NCBI GenBank assembly: GCA_964017045.1
Contig: OZ024804.1
Location: forward strand, 25,176,899-25,240,898
From: Omphiscola glabra
Taxonomy: Eukaryota; Mollusca; Gastropoda; Lymnaeidae
Reading direction: 5' to 3'
Length of the DNA: 64,000 bases
Within the stretch, counting starts at the first letter, position 1. Every line of letters starts with the position of its first letter. Under the pieces are notes generated by a model. The model saw nothing but the letters and a program-made list of their open reading frames with translations, was not told the origin of the DNA and made no database searches. A program made the translations under genes and the position numbers. This document shows positions 35,776 to 50,000 of this stretch, piece after piece.

Positions 35776-36114
35776 ATAGACGATAAAGAGGAAAAGGTTG
35801 CCGGGGTAGGGATTAAAAACAATCGAGGTCGAATGGAAACACATCCATAAAAAATGTAGGTTAAGGGAGGACAACAACCGGAAACAGAGATTGAGGAACG
35901 TTGTTTATTTTTGGGTTGATGGATGCTAGTTTCACACGTGCGCCTTCTGTCAGGCAAGCCAGGGAACTGTTAGTGTAATGTACCAGGGAACTGTTAGTGT
36001 AATGTAATACAACTTTCATACAACTGCCAATACCGTTGTTCGGTTGCCCGAGTGGTGAAAGGGGAACCAACTCAATGTTTCTATTGGCATACTATGTCAA
36101 GAGGGAGTTTGCCT
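35776..36114. other. Intergenic, no gene seen
   Basis: Includes a direct duplication of cagggaactgttagtgtaat (about 35964 and 35988) and a tRNA A-box-like patch near 36038 (ttgcccgagtggt) with no recognisable tRNA fold. Confidence 0.45.
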
Positions 36115-36222
36115 AACCACTTAGCAATAACATAACACCGGTAGGTGTATGTGTGTCTTATATAACTTGATCGTGTCAAAACACACATACGCATAAGGAT
36201 TTTTCGTTGTTGCTAAGTGGTT
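36115..36222. mobile_element. Small foldback/MITE-like element, 108 bp
   Basis: Ends aaccacttagcaataac and gttgttgctaagtggtt pair at 16 of 17 positions, with a second inner inverted pair (gtatgtgtgt / acacacatac). No clear target duplication. Confidence 0.55.
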
Positions 36223-36878
36223 GATGGTGTAGTTCAAACACTTGATAAACATTATCACCGTTTCAAGTGATCGCTCTTAAGATATAAATATTTATGAAAT
36301 GTTTGGTTAACTACCTGTTGGCTATAGATTATTTTTGTTGGTCAGTGATTGGGTGTTAACGCTAAAATTGAGAACATCACCATTGAACAGTTATGTTTTA
36401 TCATTTGAATTGTACATTTCATTTTTTGACCCAAAAAGAAGCAATCAAGAATAACTATTATTGTCACCATGTAAACCATCAAAAAGCCGTACAAGAAACT
36501 CCCTCCATTTCGCTATCTCACCCCCACACCTCTCAAGTATCTCTTACCGCCGTTTTCATATCTTCAGACTGCTTTTGATTTAGTTAAGTTATCTATCAAG
36601 ACTTGTGTTTTTTGTATGGCTTCCTTAACACCACGTCCGTGTCTACCTTTGGATTCTCATTCCATTTTTTGCCCTTTAGTGCCGAATCCTCATTGAAATA
36701 TATTTGTGTCCATATTTTATTTGGTAGATTGTCCGCTGTTTTTCTCCAGTTTTAAGTATTCCTAGACCTGTCCATCTGATTCTGATTGAATAATTCCATG
36801 GTTATGGTCTGTTTATTTAAGGATCTGTACTTGCTTTCTTAGTTTTGACATAATGTGACAAGTAAACCCTTATGGCAG

Positions 36879-37249
36879 CAGGGCCGGACCTACGGTTGAT
36901 GGCAAGCTTAACTTTGGCGCCTATTTTCAGTATAATTATAAAAAAATTGCGTGGCAAAAACTAGAGGTTAGGTAATGAATTTTTTACCTAGGTTTAAAAA
37001 AAACAAAAAAACAATGAACCATAATATTGTTTTTCTTAACTTTTATTTGGACAGTATGAAAAATTAGTGTACCGATGACATTATTTTTTTTAGCCTATAG
37101 ATCAGCAAATCTTTTTATTACATTTTCTATTTTTCTTTCACGGTGCTCATGTGCAATGCTTTTCCTGTTTTGGAAGATTGTTGGTAGAGCTCTAAGCACA
37201 TGGAGCCCCGGGCACCTGCCCGAGTTGCCGGTACCTAAATCCGGCACTG
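36879..37249. mobile_element. hAT-like element, 371 bp (CAGGGCCGGA ends)
   Basis: Ends cagggccggacctacgg and ccggtacctaaatccgg + cactg; flanks tatggcag and tatagtag match at 6 of 8. End family resembles the 29473 element. Confidence 0.7.
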
Positions 37250-37694
37250 TATAGTAGTGCTCTGTACTGTTTTCTTATCACTTTCTACGAATACAAAAAT
37301 ATGCTTCCCTCGACAACAATGTACACGCAGTGACAACCAATGATCTTCTCACCTTAACGGTGGGGCTTCGCCGTTACTGACTGCGTATCACTTTCTTGAC
37401 TTAGCACGTAACCACAATTGACCTCACGTGCACTAAGCAATGTGCCCAGGAGCTCACGTAGCTCTACTTAGTGCTCCCAGACAGATTGGGTCATTGAGGG
37501 AAACCCTTTTAACAGTTTGGGTCAAGTTAAGTGTTGGGGTTTCGGGCATCGGCTATTAATATTCGTTTCTGAACAATTGAGCAGTAACGACTTTTTAAGT
37601 GTAAAGCATCTTTCAGCAGAGATTGTTTTATGGTGAACCGCGACCGCATACTTTTTCTCTTCGGTTATCCGAATTCACGTTCCCCTATTATGTT
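37250..37694. other. Intergenic, no gene seen
   Basis: No coding features. Confidence 0.45.
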
Positions 37695-37945
37695 CCAGTG
37701 ATTCCAATCACGCATCAGTGATTCCTATCACGCCCCAGTGATTCATATCACGCATCAGTGATTCTTATCACGTCCCAGTGATTCCTAACATGTCACAGTT
37801 ATTCATATCACGTATCAGTGATTCCTATCACGTCGCAGTGATTCCTATCACGTCGCAGTGATTCCTATCACGTCCCAGTGATTCCTATCACACATCAGTG
37901 ACTCCTATCATGCCCCAGTGATTTCCCTCACGTCATAGTGATACA
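37695..37945. repeat. 20-bp minisatellite, about 12 copies
   Basis: Unit ccagtgattcctatcacgtc with scattered substitutions; it lies immediately upstream of the SKICH start exon. Confidence 0.93.
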
Positions 37946-38031
37946 TGGCTAAATTCCCAAAATATTTCAGGACGATTTTTATTCCTCTTCAGCATCCTAG
38001 CAGTTCCTGCCACCAGAGTCCTTCTTTCATC

Positions 38032-38088
38032 ATGTCCTGCAGTCCTTCACTCATCGATTATTCCAGTGAGGACTTTTGCAACAAAGAG
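38032..38088 (+). CDS. SKICH gene exon 1 (coding start)
   Basis: ATG with 19 codons ending in an Asn-Lys-Glu, then donor aaagag|gtaagac. The short N terminus before the SKICH fold and phase 0 match the next exon. The ATG is chosen because it is the first in the exon downstream of usable acceptors (…cttcag at 37992, …caccag at 38016). Confidence 0.7.
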
Positions 38089-41000
38089 GTAAGACACGTG
38101 AGAAGAGAAAAACATTATTAATCGATAACATTTTATGTAAAGTTCTTTTTTTCCCTTTCGCAAAGAAACATCTTGACCCCCCTCTTAAGGTTTGGATGCA
38201 TGCAACGTATTTTAACACAGTGTTGGCTACCACATGATTTATGGTGATGTTAGCTTGACATTAGGATTACATCTCTAGCAAGACTTGCTCTTCTACAAGG
38301 TATAGATAATTTCATTGCTGTAAATAGTGGATTTATTTAGCTTTGACGAATTACTTTGCCTATATTACTATTTACCCGGTAAATTATTAAACGTAAGTCA
38401 CTTTCTAACAAACAAATATAAAAAATCAAAAGTGAGCATCCATTTACACGTAGGTTAGTTCCTAACAGGGCACTAGAGCGATTGAGAACATCCATTTAAA
38501 CGCTGGTTGGTTACTAACAAGGCACTAGAGCGATTGAGGACATCCATTTAAACGCTGGTTGGTTACTAACAAGGCACTAGAGCGATTGAGAACATCCATT
38601 TAAACGCTGGTTGGTTACTAACAAGGCACTAGAGCGATTGAGAACATCCATTTAAACGCTGGTTGGTTACTAACAAGGCACTAGAGCGATTGAGAACATC
38701 CATTTAAACGCTGGTTGGTTACTAACAAGGCACTAGAGCTATTGAGAACATCCATTTAAACGCTGGTCGGTGACTAACAAAACACTGGATCAAGAAAGGA
38801 CAACAACTTACAAAAATTAAAACGTTCAAACGCAAAAGCTTTTTGAGTTGAAATTAATATTAATCACATCAACGGAACTTGTGAATTTTAACAACTTTTA
38901 GTTATATATTTTAAATTATGCTTCTAGCATTTTAGAGAATAAATTTCAATTTTAAATAGTAAATATCCTTATATCACAATGTTTTGTTTGCCCTATTGTT
39001 ATAACGTTTATTACGATAAATTGATCCGATTTATTACTTTCATCCAAGACTTGGTCAGCCCACAAATATAAACCCGTCTTCTTATCTCATCCAGGAGCTG
39101 GTGGTTTTCAATGTCCCATTTCTGTATCCACCCGGGTCTGACATCATAATCCGTTACACGCTCGGGTCACGAGTCACCGCCACCCCTTTAGACTGGATTG
39201 GAATATTCCAGAGCGGCTTTCAGAGCACCTGCCACCCTTTGACATTCCAATGGGCAGCCGTCCACCCGTCCCACCAAGCAGCTCCACTTGAAAGAATCGC
39301 CACATTCCCAGCCAAGATCGTCCAGGTGTGTAGTGGGTCGTGTCGTTAGTGCGCTGCTAGGCCGCGCAAACAAGAAAACATAATGCAAGGAAACAAAATA
39401 AATATTACTCGGACTTAAACGGGGGCTTTTTTGTACACCGGGTCCGGGTACTTTTAGAAAATACCCGGTGGTCCAAGGGTTAGAAAATACCCGGTGGTCC
39501 AAGGGTTAGAAAATACCCGGTGGTCCAAGGGTTAGAAGATACCCGGTGGTCCAAGGGTTAGAAAATACCCGGTGGTCCAAGGGTTAGAAAATACCCGGTG
39601 GTCCAAGGGTTAGAAAATACCCGGTGGTCCAAGGGTTAGAAAACACCCGGTGGTCCAAGGGTTAGAAAATACCCGGTGGTCCAAGGGTTAGAAAATACCC
39701 GGTGGTCCAAGGGTTAGAAATACCCGGTGGTCCAAGGGTTAGAAAACACCCGGTGGTCCAAGGGTTAGAAAATACCAGGTGGTCCAAGGGTTAGAAAATA
39801 CCCGGTGGTCCAAGGGTTAGAAAACACCCGGTTGTTTAAAGGGTTAGAAAATACCCGGTGGTCCAAGGGTTAGAAAATACCCGGTGGTCCAAGGGTTAGA
39901 AAACACCCGGTGGTCCAAGGGTTAGAAAATACCCGGTGGTCCAAGGGTTAGAAAATACCCGGTGGTCCAAGGGTTAGAAAATACCCGGTTGTCCAAGGGT
40001 TAGAAAATACCCGGTGGTCCAAGGGTTAGAAAATACCCGGTGGTCCAAGGGTTACAAAACCGAGTTAGCTTCTAATTTTCAAAAATATATACCGGCCTTT
40101 AAAAAAAAATCCTACAGACAGCCTTACACCCTATCATCTGATAATAAAAAAAAATGCCCTACAGGTAGTCCTACGCCCTACCTGCCAGCCATTAAACAGC
40201 AGGCCTACAGAAAGTCCTAAACCTTACCTGCTGGCCTCTAAAAAGCAGGCCTACAGAAAGTCATACAACCTACCCGCCGGCCATTAAACAGAAGCCTACA
40301 GGCAGTCCTAAACCTTACCTGCTGGCCATTAAACAGTTGGTCTACCGAAGGTCCTAATGGCTCTTTATTGATTAATATAAAGTCGCCAAAATATTTCTCT
40401 GAGTTGAAAAGTGACGCTTGACAGCTCCTCCTCAAACACCCCCCCCCCCCCCCCCCCCCCCCCGCTCCCGACACACTCATTTCTATTGATATAAAACATG
40501 TTGAGTTATCTAAAGGGCGGTTTTGAAGAGGAAATAGCACACACCAGAAATAAAATAGATTTAAGAAATAGTATTACATTCATTGAAGAATAAGGCTTTA
40601 ATTCAATTTCAAATCTCTTACAGCGTGAAATGTTTTATCTCACCTTTGGGGATCCCTGGATCATTTTGTGAGAAGTGTGGGTACAACGACACGATAATAA
40701 AATAATGCTGTGAAAGATAATCTTGTTTAGTATTAATAGTAAAACTTGTCAGAGATTATTGCCATGGGGGCAAGACTTAATTTGTAAAAATAAACAAGAA
40801 CAGCATTTGTGGTTTAGAGATTGAAATCGGGTTGTGTGTCGAGAGCGGCTGTTAAGGAATTATATAAGAAATGTATCACTTAATTCACAATACGGTTTAT
40901 TCATTTTGTGTGATACATTACGTTTACTATGGCAAGCAGGACACGCCACTGAATGAAGAATGCCCTTCTTTTATAGAACGCCCCTGTTTATTTTATTTAT

Positions 41001-44000
41001 AGTTTCATAAATAATTAACAATTTTGATTTAGCTCATCACGCAAAGTAGCGACTGCAAAGGGACAGCACTCTAGGAGCCTCGTGGCTATTTACACCCCTT
41101 TCCCATTCAGTCACCTCAGACCAGGCGGTAATGAAATACGCGGCCAAACGTAAATGAAATATCGGGCGAGCCACAAACATTTTATTTGTACAGTTGCTCC
41201 TATAGAATGCTCGTGGGTCGTGTCAGACATGCAGAGGGGATACATTTCATGTCACGCCATATTTGCACTTCTCTAGAAAAGAGACGGAGGAGGGGGGGGT
41301 GGATATTTTTGTTATAATTCCAATTTTTGTATCTTAATCCAATCCCTGGTAGTGTAAAATTTTGCCGCCATTTCTCGTTTTAAGGTAGACATTTCATAAC
41401 CACTTAAAATTACTCAGCTCGTGCTCTTAAGAAATAAATCACGCGCACTCACTGTATAATCCTCTCTGGTTATTCAGTTATCGGGGCCTATAACGCTTTT
41501 ACGTTTTTTAAAGGGACGAAGAACTCTTTTAAAGAGTAAGGTATCCAAAGCATAACAGGTTGGTGCGAGCGCCTATTGGGTTTTCTTAGCTATGGCCGAA
41601 GACAGCAACCGGGAAAAAAGATGTTAACACCATGTTGGTATTTAAGCAATACTCTTTCCGTTATCTCATGCCCCACGATTCATTTATTCACTCCCTTTGC
41701 TGAGTAAACCTTCTCTCTGTGGTGTATCGCTATAAAAGTCAGTGTAAAAAAAGAAAAAAAAAAAGTTATGGAACTATTGTATGCGTACACAATATAACAA
41801 GCTGTCTTAACATTTCTTGATCGTCCCACCCAGGCGCTAGAGAGCAGAGATGCCAGTTACCAGTTCGCCTACGTCACCAAAGACAACATAGTGCTCGGCT
41901 GCAGCCAGGATTTCATGCTGAAACAGGATGACACCTGGGACATGGACATGGAGATATACGATCTGCCGGCCAATAGGTCCAAAAAAGAGTCCTCGGACCG
42001 TCAAGTGCCACGTTCCTACTGTTCGTCAGGTTTGTCACATGTGGCTCTTGTTTGCAACTGCAGTGTTTGTTGGGTTCATTCAATTGTGTTTGTGTTGATT
42101 TATTCTGTCCCTAGAATAATATTAGATTCATCCAGATCATTAAACACATCTTTATTAAAGAGTTCCTGGCAATATTTGATCTATTTTATTTTAGTTACTG
42201 ATAAATTGATAAATATTTTAAAGCTGGTTTTGGTCGAATTGCCTACTTGAAATTGGAAGTAGTGATTTATATTTCAATAGCTGTAGAATATCGTTAGATG
42301 CGAGGTGCAGAAGTTGTAATGCAAGATAGCTTCACCGCTAGAATGAAATTGTTTGACATTCCTTTGTTCCCTGTCTTCAACACGATATGCCAAAGTTCAA
42401 CGTGCTGACGGTCAGATATCTTTGTACAATTCTCGTAACTTACTGCCACTTTCTACTCTTATTTACCACATAGCAGTGGTACTGTCAGGTTAAATGCAAG
42501 ACTTATTTTGGTTTGAACTATTCACATCCAGATACACCAGTAATAGAATTAAATAGTTAAAGGGAAAGAAAAACTTTAATAAAGGCTTCCTTTTTTTTAG
42601 TGAGTTTTATCCCTTGATTTATTTGAAATCTAATTTTTGTGCAACCGCTACGTGAAAATAGTCTACCACATGTTTATTGAGGGTTGTAAGTGGTGCGTTA
42701 GTTTTATTTTCTTGATCTAATATTAACTTCAACACTTAAATCAGATTCGCCAGATCTACTCTTAGCAGACGAAGAATGGGAATTCGCCAACCAGAGCCCC
42801 ATAAAACCTGACAGCCCGTCGCTCTCTGACCTGTCGGACATCGTGGTCCTGTCCACGTCCCCCTCCAAAGAAGCTGCTAGACTCCTCATGATTCAAACCC
42901 CGCTACACACCGAAAAATCGTTCAGCTTCAGCAGCGATGAAAGTTCTGATGAAATTATTGAGATCTGTCTGGACAAATCGGCTAAGCGAATATCAGAATC
43001 TTTGGTCGGCCAAACTCAAAGTAAGGAGCGTGAATGCCTAACAAAAACTGTTAGTACCTTGCCACAAGACACTATTTCGTGTTTCGGCGGGGCGTCCCCG
43101 GACAAAAAGCCGACGAAAAAAGTGCCGATGAAATCGAAGATCGCGCGCATTCAAAAGAAAATTGAAGTCAAACGTGGCAAGGCGGACGATGCCTCTGAGA
43201 GACTTTCACCTGAATACCCTCATTCCATTTACAGCAAGTTCAAGTTCGTTGATGACGACTCCAACTCTGATGACGACAGTCTCCAGGCCGCACAGGCTCA
43301 TATTAACACACACAACGATGACGAACAGTGTTTAATTCAGGAGTTGGGGCAGGACGCGGAGTGTGCTGAAAATATATCAGACGAAAGTAGCTGTCCGAAA
43401 TCAAATAAGTCTAAAAAAGCAAAAAAAGGAAAGACCAAAAAGCAAAGTGGAAATATCGATGACGTTGTTGTTCTGTCTGTTGTAACAGAGAACGAGAGTA
43501 GCGTTGTTTCTACGAAAACTCCGGAGGATTCTGAGAAAATGAAGGAAGTTTCTAATAAAAGACCACCCATTGTTTTTGATGAACTGGAAGAAAGGGGAAA
43601 AGATGTTAAAACTACGGTGTCCAAAAAAGTTTTGAAATGTCGAAGAAAACAACCTGTTTTATCGCATGTTGCAAACGATGCTTCTCACGTCGACAAAGCA
43701 GGCGACAAGGAAGAGGTTGAGAAAGAAAAAATGAAAGAAAAGTTTAACGTGAAAGTCTCCAGACAGCTTGAAAGAAAAAGCAAAAGGTCTTGCAAGAAAT
43801 GCTCAGAACCGATTGTAACGGACGAGCAAGTCGATAATCACATGGAGATTTATTCAACTGACGCCAAACGTGCCAAGCCTCCTAAGGGAACTCCAGAAGT
43901 AAGCGTCCAGTCAGTGGTGAAACCAGAAAAGGAGGTCCCCAGCGAATGCCAGGCACCAGGGGATGAGCTCACATCCATCAAGCAGAAATACATCTACTCT

Positions 44001-47000
44001 AAGAAAGGACGCTCAAAGAAGAAGAAAAGACAGCAGGCGAAGTTGAAAGCACAAGTCCTGTACAACCTCGAACCTCTATTTGCCGGAGCTCCACCAGAAG
44101 AGGTGGGTGGTCTTGTCCTATTATTTGGCTAAAGGTTTCATTAGCAGTGGGTCTCAAGTCAGTGTGGTTGACGTTTTGTCTTTTCGGCTAAACTGATCAA
44201 GTTGCAAGTCTCTCGTCAGATTTGGACCTCTTGAATGTTTTTAAGACATAGGTTTGCAGAATGTTTTTGATTGGTGTTTTTTTTTTACTTTACGCGTGAG
44301 ATCTCTTCAATCCCATGTACCTAAACAACGAAAACTGCAATTAATTTTGATTAGATATATAATTATTTAACCTTAACATTTTTGGGGCGCGTAAAGGTGT
44401 GTTCGGTAATGGGATCGCTCACGTCTGCCTGGTATTCTTTCAAATTGGGCACTGACCAAACCATAAAAAGTGCTATATAACCTTAAAAGTTTCATAGTGT
44501 TTTTTATGTTTGGCAATTTCTTAACTAGCCACCATTAGTTCAGTACTTACCACATTTTCTGATTTTGATTTGTCTTTGCATTGTTGGGGATTAAGTCTTT
44601 TATTATATAATCTTTTGTTGTTAATTAGCTTCAACTATATTGCTTTTTTTCATCAAAGACAAAAATGTCTTAAATTCAACTCGTTTCAATAAAAGAATGC
44701 ACATTTAAATCTATTATGTATTTATATTGTCTCGAAATAGCAACAGCACACAGACACTGAAGTTCCGAAATGTAACGATGACCTGGAACTCATCAATAGC
44801 TTTGTGCTCCAAGACACGTCAGATCAGGGATTCCCCGCTCTTCCGTCGTGTAATAAGCTAAATAGCGCCCTGCAGCCTCCCACGATACACAATTTGGAAC
44901 CCTTGTCAGGATCCTATTTTCAGACCAAGGGCGAAGAAAAATCTGTTTTCGAAAATTCGACCACCGAAACCAACCAATGCCCTGAAAATCCATCTAATTT
45001 GATTAATTTAGGTGGCGATCATTCAGACAGATATCCTGATCTAAAATGTCTGAATATTCCTGCTTACCTACTGGATATAATGGATGCTCTTCCAGCTCCA
45101 CGTGCTGAATGTGACGACAGTTCACTAGCTGAATTAAAACGCGCTATCCCGCCCCATCTTACAAGGGCGTCTCTACAACATTTCAAAGCCAAGTATAAGT
45201 TGAAGGTGAGTTAGCGCCCCATGTTATCCGATGTTTTATTATAAAAAGGTAAATATAAATTTTAGACTTTTAGTTTTAAGGATAGATCCCAAGTTTAGAT
45301 TGAGCTAATACTTAAAGAAAATCAGTATCACGAAAGAGCAGAAACATGACGGTTTAGTTAACACCAAAAACCACACAGCACCTGGGCCGTCATACGTCAG
45401 CGATCTTAACACATTTGTGGCCCTAAAAGATTGGTTTGCAAGAGACATGCCTGGAAAAGGAAGATGTCGAGTGAGGCGTTGGTCAGCTAGGTGACTCCTG
45501 GCTGTGGATTATGATATTTAGTAAATCATTAAATAAAACAACTCATTTCTTAAATGTACGGAAGAGAGTATAGAATTTATTTATAACAATAATTAGTTAT
45601 ATCATAAATAACAAGTGAGTTGGAGTCTAGATTAATCTTATTGACATTGATGAGTCTATACAATTAGTGTGTCTTGTTGTTTTTTCTCTTCTTTTTTTTA
45701 AATATATTTTTAAAAAAACTAAACTAACCAAATCTAATTTTATATTTTTCTGGTGCTTCGGGTGTAATTTAATATTGACCTGCTTCTGTTTCAGTGGAGA
45801 CTTAGAATATGTCAAGAGCATTAATATAGTTTTATAATGTCAATGACAAAATTTAACGTGCAGGCGTAATTAAACCCGGTGTCAAACTTGCGCATGTTTT
45901 TAAAAAAAATCTTCAATAAAGTGTCATTGGATTTCTTGGACCCTTCATTTTCTCCTTAGGAATTATAAAGAAAAAGTTATTTTTAATGCTCTAAGCTCCA
46001 TTTTCCCTTCTACGTTCCATAGTATTCCAAAAGGCATGAACTGCAGAAAATGAAGCTGAAAGGAAGATACCTGAATCCCTGTTTCTTGGACTGCATCAAG
46101 AACAACATAACAAAGTCGACGAAAAATTCAAAGGTATTTTTCTCCACAGCGTGTAAGAGCAATTGTTATTGTGGCATATTGCAACTTACTGATTTTAAGT
46201 TTAAAAAAAAGATCATGGGTTATTGACTGAAAACAGAATGATGGATAAAAAGAACTCTAAAAAAAATAGAGCCATCTATGACTATATATATTTAAGTGGT
46301 TTTATTTTACAACATGCAGATGGTACTCTTTGTCTCTTTCCATACATTATAATCGAGTTTGAATTTATTGATCCAGTTACTACATATTATACTTTGTCAT
46401 TTGTTTGTTTAATTGCTCTTTGTTTAAGACTTGAAAGACATCACCGCTAGATAAATGGAACTGTTTTGATGTGTTTGCTAATATTTAATAATATAGAACA
46501 AATCATAAGAATTCAATAATACACGTTGTAAGCCTAAAGATTCTCAACTTTCCTATTTCAGTTTACAATAATAGTAGTTTGTAAGTAAATGTCTTTTTTG
46601 TCCTTTAAAGTCTGATATCTTTATGTTTTTGTTCTTTAAAAAATGTCTTATTTTTACATTTCAGAACATCTTTGTGCTCCATGATTCTGATCAATCTCCT
46701 GATGTGTCATCTAAGCAAACGATTCCCTTTAGCACTGCTGATGCTGTCAACTCACTCGTGTGTCCTGAAGCAACACAGATAACGGAAACGGCCAGCATTA
46801 TTTCACTGCCGCAATCGCAACTGGCTAGCGAGAGAAGTCTTCCACATGAGCCAAAGGAACCGTTGGTCCAATTGGAAATAACCGTTGGGAAAAAGTTGCC
46901 TTTGAGCTACGCAAGTGTTGTGAAGAAATCTACCGATGGTAAATTGATGGATATTTTCTCTTTGTTTGTTTGTAATCTTCTACGTCAAGATGAGAATAAC

Positions 47001-50000
47001 AGTCCTTCATTTTATTAGTTAATAAAGCAAACAGCAAACAGCATCTACAACAAGTGATGATTTTCACATAGTTTTAAGTGTCACGTGATCTCAGTTATTT
47101 TTGGAAAGAGAAACATGTCAAATAATTCCTTACAAAAAATACAATATTTAAAAAAATGATTTTTCGGACAAAAATGTAAAACTTAAATGAGGAAATATAA
47201 TATAGTTTGTTAAAAATTGATTATAATTACACTATATAAAAATTAATTGATTAAAATTTCTTTAGAGTTTCCATTATACTGTGGGGAAAATTCTAATGAT
47301 TTTGTATATGTTATACATGAAGAATTTTGACACTGCATTTATTATTTTTTAAATATTATTTTGGTTTCCCAATTCTATTATTGGTTTACTTTTCACCAGC
47401 TCCCGAGAGCAAGGTCAGCTGTGTCGTCATCAACATGAACACAGACGAGGACGCGGCGACTTGTGATAAACAATCTGAAAAAGTTACAATTAATGAATTT
47501 CTAACTGAAGATGTTCAGACAATAGATGAACCGTGGCAGGAACCAAACACAAAACCTGTCACGACCAGGTCTGCAGCTCTTAAGACATTGGCCAAGGTAC
47601 TGAAAAGACGAACCAAGGCAATAGAGGAGGAGATTAAATTGCCAGAGGATAGGGAAGAAACGGGCGCTAAGAATACTACTACAGAGATTCGCAAAGATGA
47701 TGAGATGGTAGATGGTAAAGTAAACCAAGACCAAAGTAAGTTGTCACTTTTCTGGCCCATGCCATATCAGGCAAATGTTTCTCCGTCAGATCCTCAGATA
47801 GCGCTTCCGCCCAACGAAGGTCCCGGCATAGCCTGTCAATCAGATCAAGAGAGCACTGACCTACATATCAGGCCCATGGCCAAGGTACACAATGGGAACA
47901 CGTTTTCAAGGGGCAATTCGCCCCCAAGGAGAGCTAAGGGGAAAAATGACGGTATCGATAGTTTTGAGTCCGCGGTGGATGAGCAGCCAGGTCAAGATGA
48001 CCCCAAGGCTGTCCTTGACCTTGCCTTGGCCACGTCGCTGGTTGAAAACAATTTCTTGAAGGAAAAAGTGGTACGTGGTAAATCCTGTGTATATCGTTTT
48101 GTTGAACAAATTGCTGGAAATATCGTAGCTTCAATTCATTCCTTGAAACTTCTCCACTATCCTATTATAATTTGATACTTACTTCCTCAGCAAAAATAAG
48201 AGCATGCTGTTCCGTAAATGCTTAAAGTATCTCCTCCACTTGAACCAGCTACTTTCCACTTTTGTCTTGTGACTCGATGGAGTTTTCCAGTGCATCACAA
48301 GATTTTAAGCAATGGAAATAAAAAGTGTCCATAAACAATGCGTGGGAATTAGTTCACTGAACGCCATGAGACGCGATGATTCCCATCTAATTTTCTTACT
48401 CAAATACGGATTTTTTTCCTGTTCAATATTCGTTTGAAATAATGACACTTTTCCATAAACTTGTGTCGCTGCGACATGGATTATATCTTTACTTTTATCA
48501 TAGCCATTCATCCCTTTGAAAATCAAACATTTGTGCCCCAACACTGTCATATCATGTACAATTTAACTAAAGCCAGCTTCATTAAAATTCTTCTTCAGGC
48601 TGCTCATTTAAATTTTAGTCATCAGAAAAAAAAAAAATTAATCGCATATATTGAATGGCGTGGTGTCTGGAACATAACTCTAACCTTAATCTTAACCTGA
48701 ATATTGTTAAGTTGTTTGAAACGCGATGCTATTTTTCAAGGAGAATAAATGGAATTCAGACGGTTTACAAAATTAATAATAAATCAATGACGCGTTGGTT
48801 AAGTAATAGATAAAAAAAACGACTGCTACTTTAAACGGACAATTGACCTACAAATGTCCGCTTAAAACAGACAAGAGATAAATGACAAATTATTATCCGT
48901 TTACGTCAGACACTAGACAGTTGACCAATATATGTCAAACTATTACAGACACCGGATGATTGAGCAATATATGTCCGCCTATTACAGACACCGGACTATT
49001 GACCAACAAATGTCCGCTTATAACAGACAAGAGATAAATGACAAATTATTATCCGTTTACGTCAGACACTAGACAGTTGACCAATATATGTCAAACTATT
49101 ACAGACACCGGACGATTGAGCAATATATGTCCGCCTATTACAGACACCGGACTATTGACCAATAAATGTCCGCTTATTCTCCTTGCAGAATTGCTGCTTG
49201 TTAGAATTGCGTGTGTTCAGGAGACAGCTCGTAGACTTATGGAACAGTTCATTCCTTCGTGTCCTTGTCCAACGTCTGGCACGCTGCCCTTGTATCAGAG
49301 CCCACTGGTTCCCCGCGGAGCATGACATCTAGGCATTGAGCCTTATAATATGGTGCGTACAATTGTACAGCCGTGTACAGATACGGATCACTGAACACAT
49401 GCAATTCTAAAAACTTAATAAGCACTTCCGAATTGTATCAATATATTTATTTATTTTCTTTAATCGATTAATTTGTTTATTCTTTTATCGGGGGGGGGGG
49501 GGGGGGGGGGGGGTTAATAAAAAAAATGTGTTTGTGCGAGGGGTTTGGGGGGGGGGTATTTACATCCAATATTAGCAACGTGTATTTTAATAATAAACTT
49601 CATTGAATTTTCAAACGTGTGATCAAAATATTTTGCTTGATATTTTACATAGACATGCAGATTAAAATTTTAAAACCGTTTAGATTTAGACATTTGGCAC
49701 TACACAAATGACCTGAAAGAAGTTAAGTAGTGGCACTACACAAATGACCTGAAAGAAGTTCAGTAGAGTACTGCACGCTTGGAGCGAAACTTAATGGGGC
49801 ATTTCTTTAACTAATATTTTCATAACTTCTTCGGAGATATAAATATTTTTGTGTGATTATTATTTTAAATAATTTCGCTTTTTTTGCATATTTATATATA
49901 TATAAACTCTCTCATACGAAACGGTCTCTTTCGGCGCCTTAAATTATTTCTTTATCACTCTGGTAAGACTCTAACATTGCTTGATGACTTCCACAGACGG

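Larger units (their letters stand above)
48071..49996 (+). other. SKICH intron 8
   Basis: Holds a 156-bp higher-order duplication (48852-49163), a G24 run (49490-49513) and a 37-bp duplication (about 49695-49768). A possible extra acceptor (ctccttgcag, about 49187) opens a 44-codon ORF, but including it would break the heptad continuity between exons 8 and 9. Confidence 0.6.

Noticed and set aside
49187..49325. Extra SKICH exon after ctccttgcag
   Set aside because: It would interrupt the coiled-coil heptads that run directly from exon 8 to exon 9, and no matching donor was found.
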